Origin: Candidatus Omnitrophota bacterium
GTDB lineage: Bacteria; Ratteibacteria; UBA8468; B48-G9; JAFGKM01
Length of the DNA: 64,000 bases
Direction: 5' to 3'
NCBI GenBank assembly: GCA_023819375.1
Contig: JAMWDI010000003.1
Coordinates: forward strand, 197,634 to 261,633
Shown in pieces: positions 44,011-54,371 of this stretch (position 1 is the stretch's first letter; every line of letters starts with the position of its first letter). The notes beneath the pieces are model-generated. The model was not told the DNA's origin. It was given only the letters and a program-made list of their open reading frames with translations, and searched no databases. Made by a program: the position numbers and the translations under genes.

Positions 44011-44650
44011 GATAAATATTTATGATTTGGAAGGAAATATTGTTGGTGAAAAAGAAATTAGTGACGACATTTTAAAAGGTCCAATTAATAAAGATGTTTT
44101 GTATTATTATACTGTAAGTTATCTTGCAAATCAGAGACTTGGAACACATTCAACAAAAACAAGAGGAGAAGTTAGTGGTGGTGGAAGAAAACCATGGAGA
44201 CAAAAGGGAACAGGAAGAGCAAGAGTTGGTTCAATCAGGAATCCAATATGGCGTCATGGTGGAATTGCTTTTGGTCCAAAACCGAGAGATTATTATATAC
44301 GGTTGCCTAAAAAGGTAAGAAGAAAAGCACTTATAGAATCTTTAAGGGACAAATTAATGGAAAATAAAATTGCATTTTTAAAACTTAAAAATATAGAAAT
44401 TCCTAAAACGAAAATATTTGACAACTTTTTGAAAAAAGTTGGTTTCAAAAATGAAAAAATTTTGTTCATTTTTAAAAATTCAGATGACAGAAAAAATTTT
44501 ATTCTATCGGTTCGAAATTTGCCACTCGTTAAATATGACTATATAAATAGAATAAATGCATATGAAATACTTGAAAGTGACAGATTGATTTTTGAAGAAG
44601 AACTTGGTGAAGATTTGAAAACTTATTTAGAAGGAGGGAAAATTGTTTGA
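44003..44650 (+). CDS. rplD: Ribosomal protein L4
   Basis: 215 residues. The exit-tunnel loop (TRGEVSGGGRKPWRQKGTG, ARVGSIRNPIWRHGG) is intact. In E. coli L4 represses its own operon; no L4-binding leader was recognised before rpsJ. Overlaps rplC and rplW by 8 bases each. Confidence 0.96.
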   Translation: MAKINIYDLEGNIVGEKEISDDILKGPINKDVLYYYTVSYLANQRLGTHSTKTRGEVSGGGRKPWRQKGTGRARVGSIRNPIWRHGGIAFGPKPRDYYIRLPKKVRRKALIESLRDKLMENKIAFLKLKNIEIPKTKIFDNFLKKVGFKNEKILFIFKNSDDRKNFILSVRNLPLVKYDYINRINAYEILESDRLIFEEELGEDLKTYLEGGKIV

Positions 44651-44924
44651 TCCGTATAAAATAATTAAACATCCAATAATAACAGAAAAATCTACTCTTT
44701 TAGAGAAGGAAAATAAATATGTTTTTTGTGTGGATAGCAAAGCCAATAAAAATCAGATTAAAAAAGCAATAGAGGAGATATATAAAGTAAAGGTGGAAAA
44801 AGTTTTTGTTATAAATGTTCCACCTAAAAAAAGAAGATATAGATTTTTTATTGAAGGTTATAAGTCAGGATTTAAAAAAGCAATTGTTAAATTGAAAGAA
44901 GGAGAAAAAATTGCCATTACGTAA
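44643..44924 (+). CDS. rplW: Ribosomal protein L23
   Basis: 93 residues starting at TTG 44643 inside the rplD end, after [25 protein letters not shown] and the basic [11 protein letters not shown] loop fit L23, the docking site for SRP and trigger factor. Overlaps rplB by 14 bases. Confidence 0.96.
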   Translation: MFDPYKIIKHPIITEKSTLLEKENKYVFCVDSKANKNQIKKAIEEIYKVKVEKVFVINVPPKKRRYRFFIEGYKSGFKKAIVKLKEGEKIAIT

Positions 44925-45735
44925 ATTAAAACCGGTTACTCCTGGACAAAGACATACTATTTTGCAGGATTTTTCTGATATTACAAAAAAGGAACCAGAA
45001 AAATCACTTGTTTTTGGTTTGAAAAAAACTGGTGGAAGGAATAATACAGGAAGAATAACTGTAAGACATAGAGGTGGTGGCCATAAAAGACTTTATAGAA
45101 TAATTGATTTTAAAGGAAGAATTGGATATGAGGCTATTGTTAAAAGTATAGAATATGATCCAAATAGAAATGCAAGAATTGCTCTTATAACATATACAGA
45201 TGGAGTAAAAAGTTATATCATAGCACCTCTTGGTCTTAAAGTTGGTGATAGAATTAAATGTGGAGAAGATGCAGAAATAAAAGTTGGAAATAGATTACCG
45301 TTAAAGAATATTCCAGAAGGAACACAAATTTATAATATAGAATTAATCCCGGGGAAAGGTGGACAAATTGCAAGAAGTGCAGGAACATTTGCAACTTTGA
45401 TGGTAAAAGGAGAAAAATATGCACAAGTTCGTTTGCCATCTGGAGAAATAAGACTATTTGATTTAAGATGTTATGCTTCAATAGGACAGGTTAGTAATCC
45501 TGAATATAAATATATTTCTTTAGGAAAAGCAGGAAGATCAAGGTGGCTTGGTATAAGACCAACAGTTAGAGGAGTTGCAATGAATCCTGTTGATCATCCT
45601 ATGGGAGGAGGGGAAGGAAAAGGTAAGGGTCATCAATCACAAAGTCCAACAGGCGTTCCTGCAAAAGGATATAAAACAAGGAAAAAGAGGAAACCATCTG
45701 ATAAATTTATAGTTCAAAGAAGGGGAAAGAAATGA
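44911..45735 (+). CDS. rplB: Ribosomal protein L2
   Basis: 274 residues from a TTG start (GAAGGAG lies upstream and [15 protein letters not shown] is the normal beginning). [12 protein letters not shown] and the C-terminal [18 protein letters not shown], with the functional His, are present. L2 is needed for subunit joining and peptidyl transfer. Confidence 0.97.
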   Translation: MPLRKLKPVTPGQRHTILQDFSDITKKEPEKSLVFGLKKTGGRNNTGRITVRHRGGGHKRLYRIIDFKGRIGYEAIVKSIEYDPNRNARIALITYTDGVKSYIIAPLGLKVGDRIKCGEDAEIKVGNRLPLKNIPEGTQIYNIELIPGKGGQIARSAGTFATLMVKGEKYAQVRLPSGEIRLFDLRCYASIGQVSNPEYKYISLGKAGRSRWLGIRPTVRGVAMNPVDHPMGGGEGKGKGHQSQSPTGVPAKGYKTRKKRKPSDKFIVQRRGKK

Positions 45736-46013
45736 GGTCTAAAAAGAAAGGCCCTTATGTAGATAGTAAACTTTTAGAGAAAGTAATGAAACTTAAAGAA
45801 AAAGGGAAAAAGGAGATAATAAAAACTTGGTCAAGAGCAAGTACAATTATTCCTGAATTTGTTGGACACACTTTTGCAGTTCATAATGGAAGAACTTTTG
45901 TAAATGTATATGTGACAGAAAATATGGTAGGTCATAGACTTGGAGAATTTGCACCTACAAGAACTTTTAGAGGCCATGGTGCTCATACTGAAAGAGCAAG
46001 AGAAAAGAAATAA
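45732..46013 (+). CDS. rpsS: Ribosomal protein S19
   Basis: 93 residues. [17 protein letters not shown] and [24 protein letters not shown] are typical. Overlaps rplB in ATGA and sits 13 bases before rplV. Confidence 0.97.
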   Translation: MRSKKKGPYVDSKLLEKVMKLKEKGKKEIIKTWSRASTIIPEFVGHTFAVHNGRTFVNVYVTENMVGHRLGEFAPTRTFRGHGAHTERAREKK

Positions 46014-46026
46014 AAAGGATTAGAAA

Positions 46027-46362
46027 ATGGAAGTGACTGCAATTGCAAGATATGTAAGAATTAGTCCAAGAAAATTAAGAACAATAATTGAACTTGTAAA
46101 AGGGAAAGAGGTAAATGATGCAATTGGTATTTTGAAGAATCTGCCTAAAAAAGGAGCAAGAATTCTTGAAAAAGTTATAAAAAGTGCAGAAAATAATGGT
46201 AAACAGAAAGCAGAGGGAGTTGAATGGAAAATAAAAAATATAATAGTTGATGGTGGTCCAATGCTTAAAAGATATAGAGCCGCACCAATGGGTAGAGCAG
46301 TGATGGTAAGAAAGAGAACATCCCATATAAAAGTAATTCTTGAAAGTAAAGGAGAAAAATAA
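46027..46362 (+). CDS. rplV: Ribosomal protein L22
   Basis: 111 residues. ARYVRISPRKLRTIIELVKGK and the tunnel loop GPMLKRYRAAPMGRAV match L22. The rpsC ATG follows the stop directly. Confidence 0.96.
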   Translation: MEVTAIARYVRISPRKLRTIIELVKGKEVNDAIGILKNLPKKGARILEKVIKSAENNGKQKAEGVEWKIKNIIVDGGPMLKRYRAAPMGRAVMVRKRTSHIKVILESKGEK

Positions 46363-47028
46363 ATGGGACAGAAGGTTAATCCTATTGGCTTAAGAATAGG
46401 AATTGTTGAAAACTGGAGAAGTAATTGGTTTGCTAATAAAAAAGAATTTAAAGAGATGCTTAAAGAGGATATTTTGATAAGAGATTACATAAAAAAGAGA
46501 TATCCGAGAGGATCTATTTCAAAAATAGAAATTGAAAAAACAGATAAAATCAGAATAAGAATTTACACACCAAGGCCGGGAGTTGTTCTTGGAAGAAGAG
46601 GGGCAGAAATAAATCGTTTAAGAGATGAATTATACGAAATGTTTAAAAAACAAATTACCATTGATTGTATAGAAGTTAATCCTCCTGGACTTTCTGCACA
46701 ATTTCTTGCAGATTCAATAGTATTGCAGTTGGAAAAGAGAGTGCCACACAGACAAGCAATAAAAAAAGCAATGGATCTTGCAATACAATCAGGAGCAAAA
46801 GGCGTAAAAGTTAGAATTTCTGGTAGAATAGGTGGAGTTGAAATTGCGAGAAGTGAACAATATATTGTTGGAAAGGTTCCTTTACATACATTGAGAGCAA
46901 AAATTGATTATGCTACATCTACTGCCTTTTTAAGAAGTGGAACAGTTGGAGTGAAAGTTTGGGTCTATCTTGGAGAAATATTAGAAGAAAAGGAGGAAAA
47001 GGATGCCGTTGATGCCCAAAAGAGTTAA
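46363..47028 (+). CDS. rpsC: Ribosomal protein S3
   Basis: 221 residues. [20 protein letters not shown], the KH domain ([20 protein letters not shown]) and the C-terminal [13 protein letters not shown] block are complete. Overlaps rplP by 26 bases. Confidence 0.97.
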   Translation: MGQKVNPIGLRIGIVENWRSNWFANKKEFKEMLKEDILIRDYIKKRYPRGSISKIEIEKTDKIRIRIYTPRPGVVLGRRGAEINRLRDELYEMFKKQITIDCIEVNPPGLSAQFLADSIVLQLEKRVPHRQAIKKAMDLAIQSGAKGVKVRISGRIGGVEIARSEQYIVGKVPLHTLRAKIDYATSTAFLRSGTVGVKVWVYLGEILEEKEEKDAVDAQKS

Positions 47029-47422
47029 ATATAGAAAAATGCAAAGAGGCAGAACAAAGGGACAAGCAAGTAGAGGTAATAAACTTTTTTATGGTGAATA
47101 TGGATTGAAAATTCTTGAACCTGGTTGGCTTACTGCTCAACAAATAGAAGCAGCAAGAATTGCTATAACTCATTATTTGAAATCAAGAGGAAAATTGTGG
47201 ATAAGAGTTTTTCCTGATAAACCTGTTACTAAAAAACCAGCAGAAAGCAGAATGGGGAAAGGAAAAGGAGATGTTGAAAAATGGGTTGCTGTTGTTCTCC
47301 CTGGAAGAATAATTTTTGAAATATCTGGTGTTTCAGAAGAACTTGCAAAAGAAGCCTTAAGAAGAGCATCTCATAAAATTCCATTTAAATCAAAGATTGT
47401 TTCTCGTTCTTTAATTAGTTAA
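47003..47422 (+). CDS. rplP: Ribosomal protein L16
   Basis: 139 residues. [18 protein letters not shown] and [22 protein letters not shown] fit L16. The ATG at 47003 is six bases after AGGAGG inside rpsC; an ATG at 47012 is the alternative. A promoter-bearing gap of 62 bases follows, a rare break in this cluster. Confidence 0.96.
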   Translation: MPLMPKRVKYRKMQRGRTKGQASRGNKLFYGEYGLKILEPGWLTAQQIEAARIAITHYLKSRGKLWIRVFPDKPVTKKPAESRMGKGKGDVEKWVAVVLPGRIIFEISGVSEELAKEALRRASHKIPFKSKIVSRSLIS

Positions 47423-47425
47423 TTT

Positions 47426-47454
47426 TTGCAATTATTTTAAAACTATGTTATAAT
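47426..47454 (+). promoter_or_regulatory. Internal promoter between rplP and rpmC
   Basis: TTGCAA at 47426-47431 and a perfect TATAAT at 47449-47454 are 17 bp apart in the only sizeable gap of the S10-spc run. The start near 47461 lies 24 bases before the rpmC ATG. Confidence 0.7.
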
Positions 47455-47484
47455 AATTTTTTGTCTTTTAAAAGGGTAAAATCA

Positions 47485-47694
47485 ATGAAAAAGGAAGAAA
47501 TTAAAAAATGGAGAGAAGCGTCAAAAGAAGAGATAGAAAATAAAATTTTAGAACTTAAAAGGAAACTTTATGAATTAAAAAATCAACTGCTTATAGGGCA
47601 GTTGAAAAACTATTCACAAATTAAAGAAATAAAAAAAGATATTGCGCGATTAAAAACTATTTTAAGAGAAAGAGAATTAGGGGTTAAAAAATGA
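47485..47694 (+). CDS. rpmC: Ribosomal protein L29
   Basis: 69 residues. The two-helix hairpin [28 protein letters not shown] and [15 protein letters not shown] is typical of L29. The frame starts upstream at TTG 47461, but that is the predicted transcript start; the ATG at 47485 gives the normal length. Overlaps rpsQ in ATGA. Confidence 0.95.
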   Translation: MKKEEIKKWREASKEEIENKILELKRKLYELKNQLLIGQLKNYSQIKEIKKDIARLKTILRERELGVKK

Positions 47695-48008
47695 AAAAAT
47701 ATATAGAAAAAATTGGAGTTGTTGTCAGTGATAAGATGGATAAGACAAGAGTTGTTATGGTTGAGTTTATGACACAACATCCACTTTATAAAAAAACAAT
47801 TAGGAAGAGAAGAAAATTTATGGCACATGATGAAGATAATGCTACAAAAGTAGGAGATATAGTAAGAATTATTCAAACAAGACCATTGAGTAGACATAAA
47901 AGATGGAAAATTCTTGAAATTTTGGGCAGGAAAGAAGATATTTTAGAAAAGGTGAAAAAAGAAGGAGAGCCAAGTGGTACAACTGAGAACAATGCTTCAA
48001 GTGGCTGA
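47691..48008 (+). CDS. rpsQ: Ribosomal protein S17
   Basis: 105 residues. [35 protein letters not shown] and [15 protein letters not shown] match S17. The C-terminal tail of about 20 residues is charged and longer than usual. Overlaps rplN by 35 bases. Confidence 0.95.
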   Translation: MKKYIEKIGVVVSDKMDKTRVVMVEFMTQHPLYKKTIRKRRKFMAHDEDNATKVGDIVRIIQTRPLSRHKRWKILEILGRKEDILEKVKKEGEPSGTTENNASSG

Positions 48009-48342
48009 TAATACAGGGGCTAAAAAAATAATGGTTATAGGATTTATTGGTAGTTCTAAAAAAAGATATGCTTATGTAGGAGATATTGTTGTTTGTAGTG
48101 TTAAAGATGCAATTCCTGATGGTATAGTGAAAAAGAAAGAAAAAGTAAAAGCAGTTATTGTTAGAACAAAAAAAGAAATAAAAAGAAAGGATGGCTCTGT
48201 AATAAGATTTGATCACAATTCTGCAGTTATAATAGATAATGAAGGAAATCCGAGAGGAACAAGAGTTTTTGGGCCTGTTCCGAGAGAATTGAGAGAGAAA
48301 AACTTTACAAAGATAATTTCTCTTGCGCCGGAGGTTCTATAA
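47974..48342 (+). CDS. rplN: Ribosomal protein L14
   Basis: 122 residues from a GTG start, chosen because [17 protein letters not shown] matches the usual L14 beginning; GGAG lies upstream. [29 protein letters not shown] is the family signature. First gene of the spc segment. Confidence 0.96.
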   Translation: MVQLRTMLQVADNTGAKKIMVIGFIGSSKKRYAYVGDIVVCSVKDAIPDGIVKKKEKVKAVIVRTKKEIKRKDGSVIRFDHNSAVIIDNEGNPRGTRVFGPVPRELREKNFTKIISLAPEVL

Positions 48343-48343
48343 A

Positions 48344-48673
48344 ATGAAATATAAATTAAAAAAGGGTGATATTGTTCAGGTAATTAAAGGTAAAGATAAA
48401 GGGAAAAAAGGCAGAATTTTAAAGATCTTTAGAGAAGAAGGAAGAGTCCTTGTTGAAGGTGTAAATTTTGTTAAGAAACATATGAAACCCAGATCTGTTG
48501 ATAAACAAGGTGGAATAATTTTAGTTGAGAAACCAATTTCAATTTCAAATGTAAATTATTTCTGTTTGAAATGTAGCAAACCGACAAGATTAGGTATTAG
48601 GTTTCTTGAAGATGGAACAAAGGTAAGATATTGTAAAAAATGTAAAGAAGTTGTTGAGGAGAAGGAGAAATAG
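48344..48673 (+). CDS. rplX: Ribosomal protein L24
   Basis: 109 residues from ATG 48344, with GGAGG upstream; an in-frame TTG at 48323 lies inside rplN. KKGDIVQVIKGKDKGKKGRILKIF is the KOW motif. The C-terminal part carries CLKC and CKKC pairs that could bind zinc. Confidence 0.95.
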   Translation: MKYKLKKGDIVQVIKGKDKGKKGRILKIFREEGRVLVEGVNFVKKHMKPRSVDKQGGIILVEKPISISNVNYFCLKCSKPTRLGIRFLEDGTKVRYCKKCKEVVEEKEK

Positions 48674-48675
48674 TT

Positions 48676-49224
48676 ATGGAGGAACCAAGATTGAAAAAAT
48701 TGTATAAAGAGGAAGTTATTCCAAAATTGATGGAAAAATTTAAATACAAAAATAAATTACAGGTTCCAAAAATTTTAAAAATAGTTTTGAATATGGGAAT
48801 TGGAAGAGATGGAAAAGACGCAAAAGCAGTTGAGGCGGCTCAAAGAGAATTAACTTTAATTGCTGGACAAAAAGCAGTTTTGACAAAAGCAAAGAAATCA
48901 ATAGCAGGTTTCAATGTAAGGAAAGGGAACATTGTTGGGGTTATGGTAACTTTAAGAGGGAATAGAATGTATGAATTTCTTGATAGATTAATAACAGTTG
49001 CTTTACCAAGGATAAGAGATTTTGAAGGTTTACCAAAAAGTTCTGTTGATGGGAGAGGTTCATATACTATAGGGATAAAAGAACATGTTATATTCCCAGA
49101 AGTTGATTATAATACAATATATAAAGTTCAAGGTATGAATGTAACAATAGTAACTTCAGCAAAAACACCAGAAGAAACAATTGCACTTCTCAAAGAAATT
49201 GGTTTACCCATAAGGGAGGGTTAA
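48676..49224 (+). CDS. rplE: Ribosomal protein L5
   Basis: 182 residues. [25 protein letters not shown] and [21 protein letters not shown] match L5, which binds 5S rRNA. GGAGAAATAGTT precedes the ATG. Confidence 0.97.
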   Translation: MEEPRLKKLYKEEVIPKLMEKFKYKNKLQVPKILKIVLNMGIGRDGKDAKAVEAAQRELTLIAGQKAVLTKAKKSIAGFNVRKGNIVGVMVTLRGNRMYEFLDRLITVALPRIRDFEGLPKSSVDGRGSYTIGIKEHVIFPEVDYNTIYKVQGMNVTIVTSAKTPEETIALLKEIGLPIREG

Positions 49225-49225
49225 G

Positions 49226-49411
49226 TTGGCGAGAAAATGTTTTTTTGAAAAGATGAAAAAAGAGCCGAAATATAAAGTAAGAAAAAGAAATAGATGCTGG
49301 AGATGTGGAAGACCAAGAGGTTATTTGAGGAAATTTGGAATATGTAGAATATGTTTTAGAGAACTTGCTGGAAAGGGTGAAATACCAGGAGTAAAAAAGG
49401 CAAGTTGGTAA
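49226..49411 (+). CDS. rpsZ: Ribosomal protein S14, zinc form
   Basis: 61 residues from a TTG start after GGGAGG. The short, zinc-binding S14 with [10 protein letters not shown] and CRICFREL. One base after rplE. Confidence 0.96.
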   Translation: MARKCFFEKMKKEPKYKVRKRNRCWRCGRPRGYLRKFGICRICFRELAGKGEIPGVKKASW

Positions 49412-49422
49412 AGGAGGAATCT

Positions 49423-49818
49423 ATGACAATGACTGATCCAATTGCAGATATGCTTACAAGGATTAGAAATGCAAATGCTGTTTCAAAAACTTATGTAGAT
49501 GTTCCTTATAGTAAGTTTAAAGAAGAAATATTGAAAGTTTTAAAAGAAGAAAAATATATAAAAGATTATGAAGTAATTCAAGAAAATTCAAAAAAAATCT
49601 TGAGAGTTTATCTACTTTATTATGGTAAAAGAAAGGCAATAACAGAAATAAAAAAAATAAGTACACCTGGAAGAAGAATTTATGTTTCAAAGGATAAGAT
49701 ACCAGTTATAAAAAATAATTATGGTATTGCAGTTTTAACAACTTCAAAAGGCGTGATGAGTAACAAAAAAGCCAAAGAACTTGGAATTGGTGGAGAATTG
49801 TTATTTTATGTCTGGTAA
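49423..49818 (+). CDS. rpsH: Ribosomal protein S8
   Basis: 131 residues from ATG 49423, six bases after AGGAGG; the frame opens at a TTG inside rpsZ. TDPIADMLTRIRNANAV and the C-terminal LTTSKGVMSNKKAKELGIGG match S8. Confidence 0.96.
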   Translation: MTMTDPIADMLTRIRNANAVSKTYVDVPYSKFKEEILKVLKEEKYIKDYEVIQENSKKILRVYLLYYGKRKAITEIKKISTPGRRIYVSKDKIPVIKNNYGIAVLTTSKGVMSNKKAKELGIGGELLFYVW

Positions 49819-49830
49819 AAAGGACCAAAA

Positions 49831-50397
49831 ATGGCAAGATTAGGTAAAAAGCCAGTTGAAATTCCAGAAGGAGTAAATGTAAAAATTGAAAATGGCATTA
49901 TTTATGTTGAAGGAAAAAATGGCAAACTTTCACAAAAAATATTTCCTAATTTAAGTGTTGTTATAGAAGATAAAAAAATTTTTGTTAGGAATGAAGTAGA
50001 TCCAAAAAACAAAAAATTATATAGAAAAACAGATCAACTACATGGACTTTTGAGAAGTTTAATTTTTAATATGGTAAAAGGTGTAACTGAGGGTTATGAA
50101 AAAATACTTGAAATTCATGGAGTTGGTTACAAAGGAGAAGTTAAGGGGAACAGGCTTATTCTTACACTTGGATTTACTCATCCAGTAGAAGTAGAGATAC
50201 CAGAAGGTATAAAAGTTGAAGTAAGTAAAAATACTGTAATTTTTGTTAGAGGAGCGGATAAACAAAAAGTGGGAGAATTTGCTGCAACAATAAGGAGAAT
50301 TTGTCCACCTGATTCATATAAAGGAAAAGGAATAAGATATAGAGGAGAATATGTAAGATTGAAACCAGGAAAAGCAGCAGTAGGAGCAACAAAATGA
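49831..50397 (+). CDS. rplF: Ribosomal protein L6
   Basis: 188 residues, both L6 domains present. [19 protein letters not shown] and the closing [23 protein letters not shown] are typical. Overlaps rplR in ATGA. Confidence 0.97.
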   Translation: MARLGKKPVEIPEGVNVKIENGIIYVEGKNGKLSQKIFPNLSVVIEDKKIFVRNEVDPKNKKLYRKTDQLHGLLRSLIFNMVKGVTEGYEKILEIHGVGYKGEVKGNRLILTLGFTHPVEVEIPEGIKVEVSKNTVIFVRGADKQKVGEFAATIRRICPPDSYKGKGIRYRGEYVRLKPGKAAVGATK

Positions 50398-50777
50398 AAT
50401 TGACAAAAGAGGAAAGAAGAAAAAGAAGACATTTGAGAGTAAGGAAAAAAGTGAAAGGAACACCTGAGAGACCGAGATTATGTGTCTTCAGAAGTTTGAA
50501 ACATATATATGCATCTTTGATAGATGATACAGTTGTTCCTAACAGAGTAATTACAACAGTTTCAAGTTTATCAAAAGAGTTTAAAGAAAGAACCAAGGAT
50601 TTAAAGGGTGTACATGGTGGAAACGTTAAAGGAGCAGAAATTGTTGGTGAAATTGTTGCCAAAAAAGCATTAGAACTTGGTATTGAAAAAGTAGTTTTTG
50701 ATAGAGGAGGTTATAAATATACTGGTAGAGTAAAAGCACTTGCTGAATCTGCAAGAAAAGGAGGTCTAAAATTTTAG
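50394..50777 (+). CDS. rplR: Ribosomal protein L18
   Basis: 127 residues. [22 protein letters not shown] and the C-terminal [24 protein letters not shown] match L18, which binds 5S rRNA with L5. Confidence 0.97.
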   Translation: MKLTKEERRKRRHLRVRKKVKGTPERPRLCVFRSLKHIYASLIDDTVVPNRVITTVSSLSKEFKERTKDLKGVHGGNVKGAEIVGEIVAKKALELGIEKVVFDRGGYKYTGRVKALAESARKGGLKF

Positions 50778-50791
50778 AAAAAGAAACTTTA

Positions 50792-51265
50792 ATGGAGGGA
50801 GTTGAAGAAAAACAGATTGTTATTGAAATTAGGAGAGTTACAAAAGTTACTAAAGGTGGCAAAAATTTAAGTTTTAGAGCAGTTGTAGTTGTTGGTAATG
50901 GAAAAGGGAAAGCGGGATTTGGTGTTGGTAAAGCAAACGAAGTTCCAGAGGCAATAAGAAAAGGTATTGAACAGGCAAGAAAGAATATGATAGAAGTTCC
51001 ATTAAAAGGTTCAACTATACCGCACAGTGTAGAAAGTAAATTTGGCGCTTCTAAAGTCATTTTAAAACCTGCAAGTAAAGGTCATGGTATGGTTGCAGGG
51101 AGAACAATAAGAGCATTTTTAGATGTTTGTGGTATAAGGGATATCATATGTAAATGTCTTGGTTCAACAAATCCAATAAATGTTCTTAATGCAACAGTTA
51201 AAGCATTACAAAAAATAAAAATTAAAGGAGAAGAAGATGAAACTTCATCAGTTGAAACCACCTAA
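50792..51265 (+). CDS. rpsE: Ribosomal protein S5
   Basis: 157 residues. RVTKVTKGGKNLSFRAVVVVG, GFGVGKANEVPEAIRKG and GRTIRAFLDVCGI fit S5. It overlaps rplO by 29 bases, which leaves no place for rpmD (L30), the usual next gene. Confidence 0.97.
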   Translation: MEGVEEKQIVIEIRRVTKVTKGGKNLSFRAVVVVGNGKGKAGFGVGKANEVPEAIRKGIEQARKNMIEVPLKGSTIPHSVESKFGASKVILKPASKGHGMVAGRTIRAFLDVCGIRDIICKCLGSTNPINVLNATVKALQKIKIKGEEDETSSVETT

Positions 51266-51686
51266 AGGAGCTAAACATAAGAAAAAACGGCTTGGGAGAG
51301 GTGATTCGTCAGGGCATGGTGGAACTTCAACAAGAGGTCATAAAGGACATAAAGCAAGAAGTGGTTATAGGTTACCATTTAATTTTGAAGGTGGCCAGAT
51401 GCCTCTTGTAAGAAGATTGCCAAAAAGAGGCTTTACTCATTTAAAACCATATAAAATAGAAATAGTTAATTTAGGACAGATAGAAAAAAAATTTAATGAA
51501 GGAGAAGAAGTAAATCCAGAAACTTTAAAAAATAAAGGACTTATTAAAAAAGGAGAATTTGTTAGAATTCTTGGCGAAGGTACTTTAACAAAAAAACTTA
51601 TATTTTTTGCTCATCATTTTTCTAAAAAAGCAAAAGAGAAAATTGAAAAAGTTGGAGGGGTTGCTAATTTGATAAAGGATAAATAA
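51237..51686 (+). CDS. rplO: Ribosomal protein L15
   Basis: 149 residues. LHQLKPPKGAKHKKKRLGRG, SGHGGTSTRGHKGHKARSG and GGQMPLVRRLPKRGF match L15. AAAGGAG precedes the ATG; secY begins one base after the stop. Confidence 0.97.
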   Translation: MKLHQLKPPKGAKHKKKRLGRGDSSGHGGTSTRGHKGHKARSGYRLPFNFEGGQMPLVRRLPKRGFTHLKPYKIEIVNLGQIEKKFNEGEEVNPETLKNKGLIKKGEFVRILGEGTLTKKLIFFAHHFSKKAKEKIEKVGGVANLIKDK

Positions 51687-51687
51687 A

Positions 51688-53001
51688 ATGTTTGAAGGTT
51701 TTAGAGATACTTTTAAAATACCTGATTTAAAAAGAAGAATAGGAATTACTATTTTGCTTTTAACAGTTTATAGATTTGGTTGTTATATTCCTGTCCCAGG
51801 AATTAATGGTAAAGAACTTGCTAAAATTTTTGAAGGCTCAGGAAATACTTTATTTGCTCTTGCCGATCTTTTTTCAGGAGGGGCATTAAGTCAGGCAACA
51901 ATTTTTGCTCTTGGGATTATGCCATATATAAGTGTTTCAATTGTTTTAGAACTTCTTGCTTCTATAGTTCCATATTTTGAAAATATGTTAAGAAGTGGAG
52001 TTGAAGGAAGAAGAAAACTTACACAACTTACAAGAATTGGCACAGTTGGTTTATGCATTTTTCAGGGGATGGCGGTAAGTATTTTACTTGAAAATCCTGA
52101 ACATTTTGGTGGCGTAGTGATAGTTGCAAATCCAGGATGGTTATTCAGAGTAGTTACAACTTTAACTTTAACTGCTGGAACTGTTTTTCTTATGTATCTC
52201 GGAGAACAGATAACAGAGAAAGGAATAGGAAATGGTATTTCTCTTATCATAACCACAAGTATTATTTCTAGGATGCCGGTAGCCTTTCATAGAATGGCTG
52301 GACTTGTTGTTTCAGGTGAAGTCAATTTTTTAGTTGTTATAATTCTTTGTGCTTTAATTTTTGGAGTAGTTGCAGCAGCAATAATTGTTAATGAGAGTGA
52401 AAGAAGAATACCAATACAATATGCAAAAAGGGTAATTGGAAAAAGAATATATGGTGGACAAGCAACATATTTACCAATTAAGTTAAATCAAGGTGGGGTT
52501 TTACCTTTAATTTTTGCAATTGCAATTTTAACTTTTCCAGCAACAATTCTTTCTTTTACTGAAAATAAATTTTTAATTAAAATGGCGACAATTTTAAATC
52601 CAGAAGGAATATGGGGTATGATTCTTTATGCAGGATTGACAATTTTCTTTTGTTATTTTTATGCTGGAATTATCTTTAACCCAGATAATATTGCAGAGGA
52701 CTTACAAAAATATGGTGGATTTATTCAAGGTATAAGACCTGGAAAATCAACTGCTTTATATCTTGAAAGAATTGTCAATAGATTAACATTACCAGGTTCT
52801 CTAATGCTTGCAGGTATTGCTCTTTTCCCTTATATTATAAGACACATTTATAAAAAAATTCCATATATTGTAGCAAACATCTTTGGAGGAATTGGACTTC
52901 TTATAGTTGTTTCTGTTCTTATTGAAACCATTAGACAGATTGAAGCACATCTACTTTTGAGACATTATGAAGGATTTATTAAAAAAGGCAAGATAAAATG
53001 A
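51688..53001 (+). CDS. secY: Protein translocase subunit SecY
   Basis: 437 residues with about ten hydrophobic segments. Typical parts: PDLKRRIGITILLLTVYRFG, the plug region, ALGIMPYISVSIVLELL, ERRIPIQYAKR, and the cytoplasmic loops used by SecA and ribosomes (GGFIQGIRPGKSTALYLERI). It forms the inner-membrane channel with the SecE encoded at 28354. Overlaps adk in ATGA. Confidence 0.97.
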   Translation: MFEGFRDTFKIPDLKRRIGITILLLTVYRFGCYIPVPGINGKELAKIFEGSGNTLFALADLFSGGALSQATIFALGIMPYISVSIVLELLASIVPYFENMLRSGVEGRRKLTQLTRIGTVGLCIFQGMAVSILLENPEHFGGVVIVANPGWLFRVVTTLTLTAGTVFLMYLGEQITEKGIGNGISLIITTSIISRMPVAFHRMAGLVVSGEVNFLVVIILCALIFGVVAAAIIVNESERRIPIQYAKRVIGKRIYGGQATYLPIKLNQGGVLPLIFAIAILTFPATILSFTENKFLIKMATILNPEGIWGMILYAGLTIFFCYFYAGIIFNPDNIAEDLQKYGGFIQGIRPGKSTALYLERIVNRLTLPGSLMLAGIALFPYIIRHIYKKIPYIVANIFGGIGLLIVVSVLIETIRQIEAHLLLRHYEGFIKKGKIK

Positions 53002-53642
53002 AAAAAATTTTAATTTTACTTGGGCCTCCAGGAGTTGGAAAGGGAACAGTGGGAGAAAAATTAAGTGAAATATTAAGAATACCTCTTATTTCAACAGGAG
53101 ACTTATTAAGAGAACATATAAAAAAGAAAACAGAATTGGGTTTGAAAGCAAAAGAATATATGGAAAATGGATACCTTGTTCCTGATGATATTGTTGTTTC
53201 TGTTTTGGTAGAGAGAATAAGAGAAGATGACTGTAAAAATGGCTTTATACTTGATGGTTTTCCAAGAAATATAAATCAAGCAGAAATTCTTGAAAATTTT
53301 ATAAATAAGGAAAATGTTAAAGTAATTTATTTAACTGCTGATGATGAATTTCTTGTTAATAGACTTTCAAATAGAAGAATATGTGAAAATTGTGGTGCCA
53401 TATATCATTTAATAAATATTCCTCCAAAAGTAAACGGAATTTGTGACAAATGTGGTGGTAAATTAGTTCAGAGAGAGGACGATAAAGAAGATGTTGTAAG
53501 AAATAGATTGAAAGTCTATCATAGTGTTACATCTCCATTATTGGATTATTATAGAAATAGAAGAAAATTTTTTGTTGTTCCTGGTGATGGGAAATTAGAG
53601 GAAACTATTTCAAATATTTTAAAAATTGAAGAAGATGCTTGA
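52998..53642 (+). CDS. adk: Adenylate kinase with a four-cysteine LID
   Basis: 214 residues. P loop GPPGVGKGTVGEKL, ISTGDLLRE, and DGFPRNINQAEIL are standard. The LID carries CENCG and CDKCG, the zinc-binding form typical of Gram-positive and thermophilic enzymes. It interconverts ATP, ADP and AMP. It lies between secY and map, the usual place. Confidence 0.97.
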   Translation: MKKILILLGPPGVGKGTVGEKLSEILRIPLISTGDLLREHIKKKTELGLKAKEYMENGYLVPDDIVVSVLVERIREDDCKNGFILDGFPRNINQAEILENFINKENVKVIYLTADDEFLVNRLSNRRICENCGAIYHLINIPPKVNGICDKCGGKLVQREDDKEDVVRNRLKVYHSVTSPLLDYYRNRRKFFVVPGDGKLEETISNILKIEEDA

Positions 53643-54369
53643 TAAAAAGGAAATAGAGATGGTTAGAACTGCCTGTAAAAAGGCAAGGGAGATAATAGAA
53701 GAATTAAAGGAACTTCTATGTGATGGTATTTCAACTTATGAACTTGAATTAAAAAGCATAGAACTTATGAAAACGAAAAAAGTAGTTTCTGCTTTTAAGG
53801 GTTATAATGGGTACCCTGCTAATATATGCATATCAGTTAACTATGAAGTTGTTCACGGATTGCCTAAAATTGGTAAAATATTAAAAGAAGGAGATATAGT
53901 CAGTTTAGATGTCGGAGTGATTTATAAAGGGTATTATGGTGATTGTGCCGATACTTTTCCTGTTGGCAAAGTTGAGGTAAAATATATAAAATTAATAGAA
54001 GTAGCAAGAAAAGCGTTTAAAAAAGCATTAAAAGAAGTATATGCAGGTTCAAAAACTGGTAATATTGGATTTGTAATTGAAAATTTTGTACAAAAATATG
54101 GTTTTTCAGTTGTTAGAGATTTTGCAGGTCATGGAATAGGGAAAAAATTACATGAAAGACCCGAAATTCCAAACTTTGGGAAGAGAGGAGAAGGAGATAT
54201 TTTATACGAAAATCAAATTATAGCGATAGAACCAATGATAGCGGAAGGAACTGGAGAAACAGAAATACTTGAAGATGGATGGACTGCAGTAACAAAAGAC
54301 AGAAAATATTCATCACATTATGAAAATTGTGTTTTAGTTAAAAAAGATGGATATGAAATACTGGGTTGA
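53635..54369 (+). CDS. map: Methionine aminopeptidase, type I
   Basis: 244 residues from ATG 53635, overlapping adk by 8 bases; an in-frame TTG at 53626 is the alternative. Metal ligands are visible in [22 protein letters not shown] (two Asp), [18 protein letters not shown] (His), IEPMIAEG (Glu) and HYENCVLV (Glu). HGLP is also present. It removes N-terminal Met. Confidence 0.96.
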   Translation: MLDKKEIEMVRTACKKAREIIEELKELLCDGISTYELELKSIELMKTKKVVSAFKGYNGYPANICISVNYEVVHGLPKIGKILKEGDIVSLDVGVIYKGYYGDCADTFPVGKVEVKYIKLIEVARKAFKKALKEVYAGSKTGNIGFVIENFVQKYGFSVVRDFAGHGIGKKLHERPEIPNFGKRGEGDILYENQIIAIEPMIAEGTGETEILEDGWTAVTKDRKYSSHYENCVLVKKDGYEILG

Positions 54370-54371
54370 AA

